Positions 7,122-9,698 of a DNA stretch of 9,698 nucleotides are shown in pieces. Below the pieces are notes generated by a model, which ran no database searches, was not told the origin of the DNA, and saw only the letters and a program-made list of their open reading frames with translations. Origin of the DNA: Flavobacteriia bacterium (GTDB taxonomy: Bacteria; Bacteroidota; Bacteroidia; Flavobacteriales; Schleiferiaceae); the NCBI GenBank assembly GCA_949516455.1, contig CATILC010000046.1, positions 1 to 9,698 on the forward strand, in the 5' to 3' direction. The first letter of the stretch is position 1; every line of letters begins with the position of its first letter. Both the position numbers and the translations under genes were made by a program.

Positions 7122-8017
7122 TGGTAGGAAAGCTTCCAGCGTCCTCCGTCGTGTTCCAGCCGCACATTGCCTCCAAGGAGCAAAGGTCGGTTGTCGCGGA
7201 TGTGTCCTGCAGGAAAGCCAAAAGCCACTGGAATGTTGAGGGGCGCGAAGTGATCGCGAATGATCTGCTCTGCTGTCCAGCCAAAAGGACGATCGTGGTC
7301 GTTCATATCGGTCAGCCCTCCGATCACCACGCCTTTCAATCCGGCAAACAGACCAGAACGGCTCATGCCCTGGAGCATGCGGTCGATGTGGTAGAGGTAT
7401 TCATCTATGTCCTCGATAAAGAGAATGGCATCCTGCAGATCTGGCAGATCGGCACTTCCAAGCAAACTGTACAGCACACTGAGGTTGCCCCCTTTCAGGA
7501 TGCCTTCTGCACGGCCGAACAGGTCATCTTCGCTGCCCGCCCATTCTTGGTCGATGTTTTCACCTTTCAGGGCTCGGAACGTCTGTTCTTGTGCCTGAGG
7601 TGAACAAGAAGGAAGGTCCACGGGCATAGGGCAGTGCAGGCTTTGGAAATTCAGCCGCTGAGCTCTTCCGTGCAAGACCGTGATGTCGCTGTAGCCGCAG
7701 ATCCATTTGGGTTTCTCTCTCAGAAGCGCGTCGTCGATGCCGTCCACCATACGCACGCTGCCATAGCCTCCTCGAACGGAGAAAACAGCCCTGATCTCTT
7801 CATCCGCCAGCATCCGGTTGAAGGCTGCGCTCCGGGTGGCATCGTCTCCACCAAATTGATGGAAGGGGCGGTCTGCGTATTCATCCACCCGAACCCTGAA
7901 TCCCGCTCCTACAAAAAGAGCAGTTGCCTCTTCAATGCGTTCGGTCTCAAGGAAGCGCGCCGTGGCCACAAAACCAATGAGATCGCCAGGATGAAGAAAT
8001 GGAGGTGTGCGGATCAT
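7118..8017 (-). CDS. ldcA: S66-family LD-carboxypeptidase (muramoyltetrapeptide carboxypeptidase)
   Basis: This encodes 299 residues, full length for the family. LdcA enzymes cut the L,D bond to the terminal D-Ala of murein tetrapeptides during peptidoglycan recycling, usually in the cytoplasm; no signal peptide is seen here. The N-terminal domain has PGDLIGFVATAR and VFSVRGGYGSVRM. The nucleophile is S110 in CGYSDIT, and the other triad residues are E202 in LFIEDIDEYLYHIDR and H272 in FGFPAGHIRDN, each in the expected context. The related MccF immunity proteins share this fold, so peptide-antibiotic resistance is an alternative, but the housekeeping context favours LdcA. The ATG at 8017 lacks a Shine-Dalgarno sequence, and the region upstream holds only the small ORF described below. 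The stop codon overlaps the yraN start by 4 bases. Confidence 0.93.
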   Translation of the reverse strand: MIRTPPFLHPGDLIGFVATARFLETERIEEATALFVGAGFRVRVDEYADRPFHQFGGDDATRSAAFNRMLADEEIRAVFSVRGGYGSVRMVDGIDDALLREKPKWICGYSDITVLHGRAQRLNFQSLHCPMPVDLPSCSPQAQEQTFRALKGENIDQEWAGSEDDLFGRAEGILKGGNLSVLYSLLGSADLPDLQDAILFIEDIDEYLYHIDRMLQGMSRSGLFAGLKGVVIGGLTDMNDHDRPFGWTAEQIIRDHFAPLNIPVAFGFPAGHIRDNRPLLLGGNVRLEHDGGRWKLSYH

Positions 8018-8026
8018 GGATTGAAA

Positions 8027-8173
8027 TTACGAGCCAGAGCGCGATCTGGATGGGCTGAAGCATCCATTGTCCGTATGCATTATCCACAATCCAGGCAGTC
8101 GCTCTATGGTTTCTGAAAACTCCTGGGGCCAGTCCTCCGCCTCTTGCATGGTCCACTTACCTTTGGCGTTCAT
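8027..8173 (-). CDS. possible 48-residue protein of unknown function
   Basis: An ATG at 8173 opens 48 codons ending in TAA, 9 bases before the ldcA ATG and on the same strand. The predicted product begins MNAKGKWTMQEAEDWPQEF, continues ETIERLPGLWIMHTDNGC and ends in a Ser/Arg tail. It has three Trp and an acidic first half, no signal peptide and no membrane segment. It fills nearly all of an otherwise gene-free 168-base gap (8018-8185) and is not the shadow of a gene on the other strand, which is why I list it. I do not recognise the family. An in-frame ATG at 8200 would add nine residues but overlaps metG codons. It may be a real small gene heading the ldcA operon, or a chance ORF in a leader. 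Confidence 0.4.
   Translation of the reverse strand: MNAKGKWTMQEAEDWPQEFSETIERLPGLWIMHTDNGCFSPSRSRSGS
8158..8165 (+). promoter_or_regulatory. -7 promoter element (TAnnTTTG) of metG
   Basis: TACCTTTG is an exact match to the Bacteroidota -7 consensus and ends 20 bases before the metG ATG, leaving room for a leader of about 15 bases. No TTTG is found 19-21 bases further upstream. It lies inside the 5' end of the small minus-strand ORF, so the two starts would overlap if both are real. Confidence 0.45.
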
Positions 8174-8185
8174 TCCGATCCACTC

Positions 8186-9698
8186 ATGAGCAAGCGTCAT
8201 CTGGTCACGGCAGCACTGCCCTACGCCAACGGCCCCGTGCACATCGGGCACATAGCGGGCTGTTATCTTCCGGCGGATATCTACGTTCGTTTTCTCCGCC
8301 AAATGGGGGAGGATGTCCGCTTTATTTGCGGTTCTGACGAACACGGTATGGCCATCACCATGCGTGCGCGAAAGGAAGGAGTGGAGCCTCGGGCGATCGT
8401 GGACCGCTACCACAATATGATGAAGGGATCTTTCGAGGAATTCGGCATCTCCTTCGATATCTACAGCCGTACCTCTTCTGAAGATCACCACAAGACGGCG
8501 CAGGACTTTTTTCTGAAGTTGCACGAGCAAGGCGTTTTTCAGGAGAAGGAGACCGATCAATACTACGACCCCGAAGCCCGGCAATTTCTGGCCGATCGGT
8601 ACATCATGGGAACCTGTCCGGCATGCGGACATACAGAGGCCTATGGCGATCAGTGCGAAAATTGCGGCCGCAGCCTCAGCCCTACGGAACTCAAGGACCC
8701 GCGTTCCACCCTGAGCGGATCGGCGCCCGTGCTGAAAAAGACCACGAACTGGTTTCTGCCTCTCGATGAGATGACAGACGGCATACGGTCATTCCTCGAT
8801 CAGCACAAAGACTGGAAGCCCAATGTCCACGGCCAATGTATGAGCTGGCTGGATGCGGGTGATGGGCTTCAGCCGCGAAGCATGACACGCGATCTGGACT
8901 GGGGCATCCGTGTGCCCGTGAAAGGAGGAGAGGACAAGGTGCTCTACGTCTGGTTCGATGCCCCGATCGGTTATATATCAGCCAGTAAGGAATTGATGCC
9001 CGATCAGTGGCGCTCCTATTGGCAGGATCCAGATTCCCGCCTGGTGCATTTCATTGGCAAGGACAACATCGTTTTCCATTGCATTGTCTTTCCGGCCATG
9101 CTCATGGCGCATGGATCGTACAACCTGCCCGAAGCGGTTCCGGCCAACGAGTTCCTGAACCTCGAAGGCCAAAAGATCAGCACCTCCCGCAATTGGGCGG
9201 TCTGGTTGCACGAATACCTCGAAGATTTCCCCGGAAAGCAAGATGTGTTGCGTTATGTGCTTTGTGCAACGGCGCCTGAGACCAAAGACAACGACTTTAC
9301 CTGGAAGGATTTTCAGCAGCGCAACAACAGCGAACTGGTGGCCATTCTTGGAAATTTCCTGAATCGGGTCTTCGTCCTCACCGACAAATACTACGGGGGT
9401 CAATTGCCGGATATGGATGGATCTTCGGATTCTGAGGAAGTGGCCTGGGCAGAATTTACGGCGCATGCCGACCGCATGGAAGCATCCATTGGTGCATATC
9501 GTTTCCGTGAGGCGCTGGGAGAATTCATGGGATTGGCACGGGCAGGCAATAAGTATCTGGCAGAGCAGGAGCCGTGGAAGAAGATCAAGACGGATCCTGA
9601 ACGGGCCGCCGTGATCCTGGCGCTGGCCGCCAGGATGGCTGCCTTCATCGGACAGGCAGCCGAGGCCTTCCTGCCCTTCACGGCGGCCCGCATCCGCA
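8186..9698 (+). CDS. metG: methionyl-tRNA synthetase, 3' end beyond window
   Basis: This enzyme charges tRNA-Met with methionine in the cytoplasm, for both initiation and elongation. The frame is open for 504 codons from the ATG at 8186 to the right edge. Family landmarks in order are TAALPYANGPVHIGH with the HIGH motif at 19-22, FICGSDEHGMAI at 47-58, a zinc knuckle of C144-x2-C147 and C157-x2-C160, YVWFDAPIGY at 254-263 and FIGKDNIVFHCI at 289-300. The second class I signature is KISTS at 330-334 (in LEGQKISTSRNWAVW) rather than KMSKS, a form I associate with Bacteroidota MetG. The anticodon-binding helical domain begins around residue 380 and is cut off; Bacteroidota enzymes usually run to about 680-700 residues with a C-terminal tRNA-binding domain that would lie beyond this window. 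The start matches the family N-terminus exactly, and no Shine-Dalgarno sequence precedes it. Confidence 0.97.
   Translation, partial: MSKRHLVTAALPYANGPVHIGHIAGCYLPADIYVRFLRQMGEDVRFICGSDEHGMAITMRARKEGVEPRAIVDRYHNMMKGSFEEFGISFDIYSRTSSEDHHKTAQDFFLKLHEQGVFQEKETDQYYDPEARQFLADRYIMGTCPACGHTEAYGDQCENCGRSLSPTELKDPRSTLSGSAPVLKKTTNWFLPLDEMTDGIRSFLDQHKDWKPNVHGQCMSWLDAGDGLQPRSMTRDLDWGIRVPVKGGEDKVLYVWFDAPIGYISASKELMPDQWRSYWQDPDSRLVHFIGKDNIVFHCIVFPAMLMAHGSYNLPEAVPANEFLNLEGQKISTSRNWAVWLHEYLEDFPGKQDVLRYVLCATAPETKDNDFTWKDFQQRNNSELVAILGNFLNRVFVLTDKYYGGQLPDMDGSSDSEEVAWAEFTAHADRMEASIGAYRFREALGEFMGLARAGNKYLAEQEPWKKIKTDPERAAVILALAARMAAFIGQAAEAFLPFTAARIR

Noticed and set aside
8022..8029. A -7-like box (TAATTTCA on the minus strand) just before ldcA
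   Set aside because: It matches only four of six fixed positions of TAnnTTTG and has no -33 element, so it is not distinguishable from chance.
8204..8632. Upstream extension of the small minus-strand ORF (201 codons from 8632)
   Set aside because: The part beyond 8200 lies antisense to conserved metG codons. Only the portion in the intergenic gap could be a gene.
1..9698. tRNA or rRNA genes, insertion sequences, CRISPR arrays, riboswitches, phage or defence genes
   Set aside because: I looked on both strands. All substantial space is taken by the genes listed, the gaps are under 170 bases, and no repeat arrays, terminal inverted repeats or conserved RNA folds were recognised.

Overview
The window reads as ordinary chromosomal sequence from a member of the Bacteroidota with moderately high G+C (roughly mid-50s percent by eye). 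Three things point there. The protein families have Bacteroidota-type features: the 2-oxoglutarate dehydrogenase N-terminus, the KISTS form of the MetG signature, and the pseudouridine synthase with a long Arg-rich N-terminus. None of the start codons I examined has a convincing Shine-Dalgarno sequence. Exact matches to the Bacteroidota -7 promoter element TAnnTTTG lie just upstream of three gene starts. Finer placement (perhaps Flavobacteriales-like) is a guess.

Layout: (1) 1-2373, minus strand, sucA, cut by the left edge. (2) 2374-2475, a divergent promoter region. (3) 2476-3195, plus strand, a small outer-membrane beta-barrel protein. (4) 3196-3250, a short convergent gap with a candidate terminator. 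(5) 3251-8017 (possibly from 8173), a minus-strand cluster read right to left: a possible 48-residue protein, an S66 LD-carboxypeptidase (ldcA), YraN, an RsuA/RluB-family pseudouridine synthase, and an AsmA-like membrane protein. ldcA and yraN overlap by 4 bp; the other gaps are 9, 25 and 12 bp. (6) 8018-8185, a divergent gap that holds the small ORF. (7) 8186-9698, plus strand, metG, cut by the right edge.

Functionally these are housekeeping genes: TCA cycle (sucA), translation (metG, the pseudouridine synthase), peptidoglycan recycling (ldcA) and envelope biogenesis (the AsmA-like protein and the beta-barrel protein). The minus-strand cluster looks like one transcription unit, with a possible internal promoter before the pseudouridine synthase gene.

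I found no mobile element, CRISPR array, RNA gene, phage gene or defence system. The points most worth a second look are two TAnnTTTG boxes placed exactly 6 bases before an ATG (possibly leaderless mRNAs), the uncharacterised 48-residue ORF before ldcA, the roughly 140-residue Arg-rich extension of the pseudouridine synthase, and a marked excess of the palindrome CGATCG.
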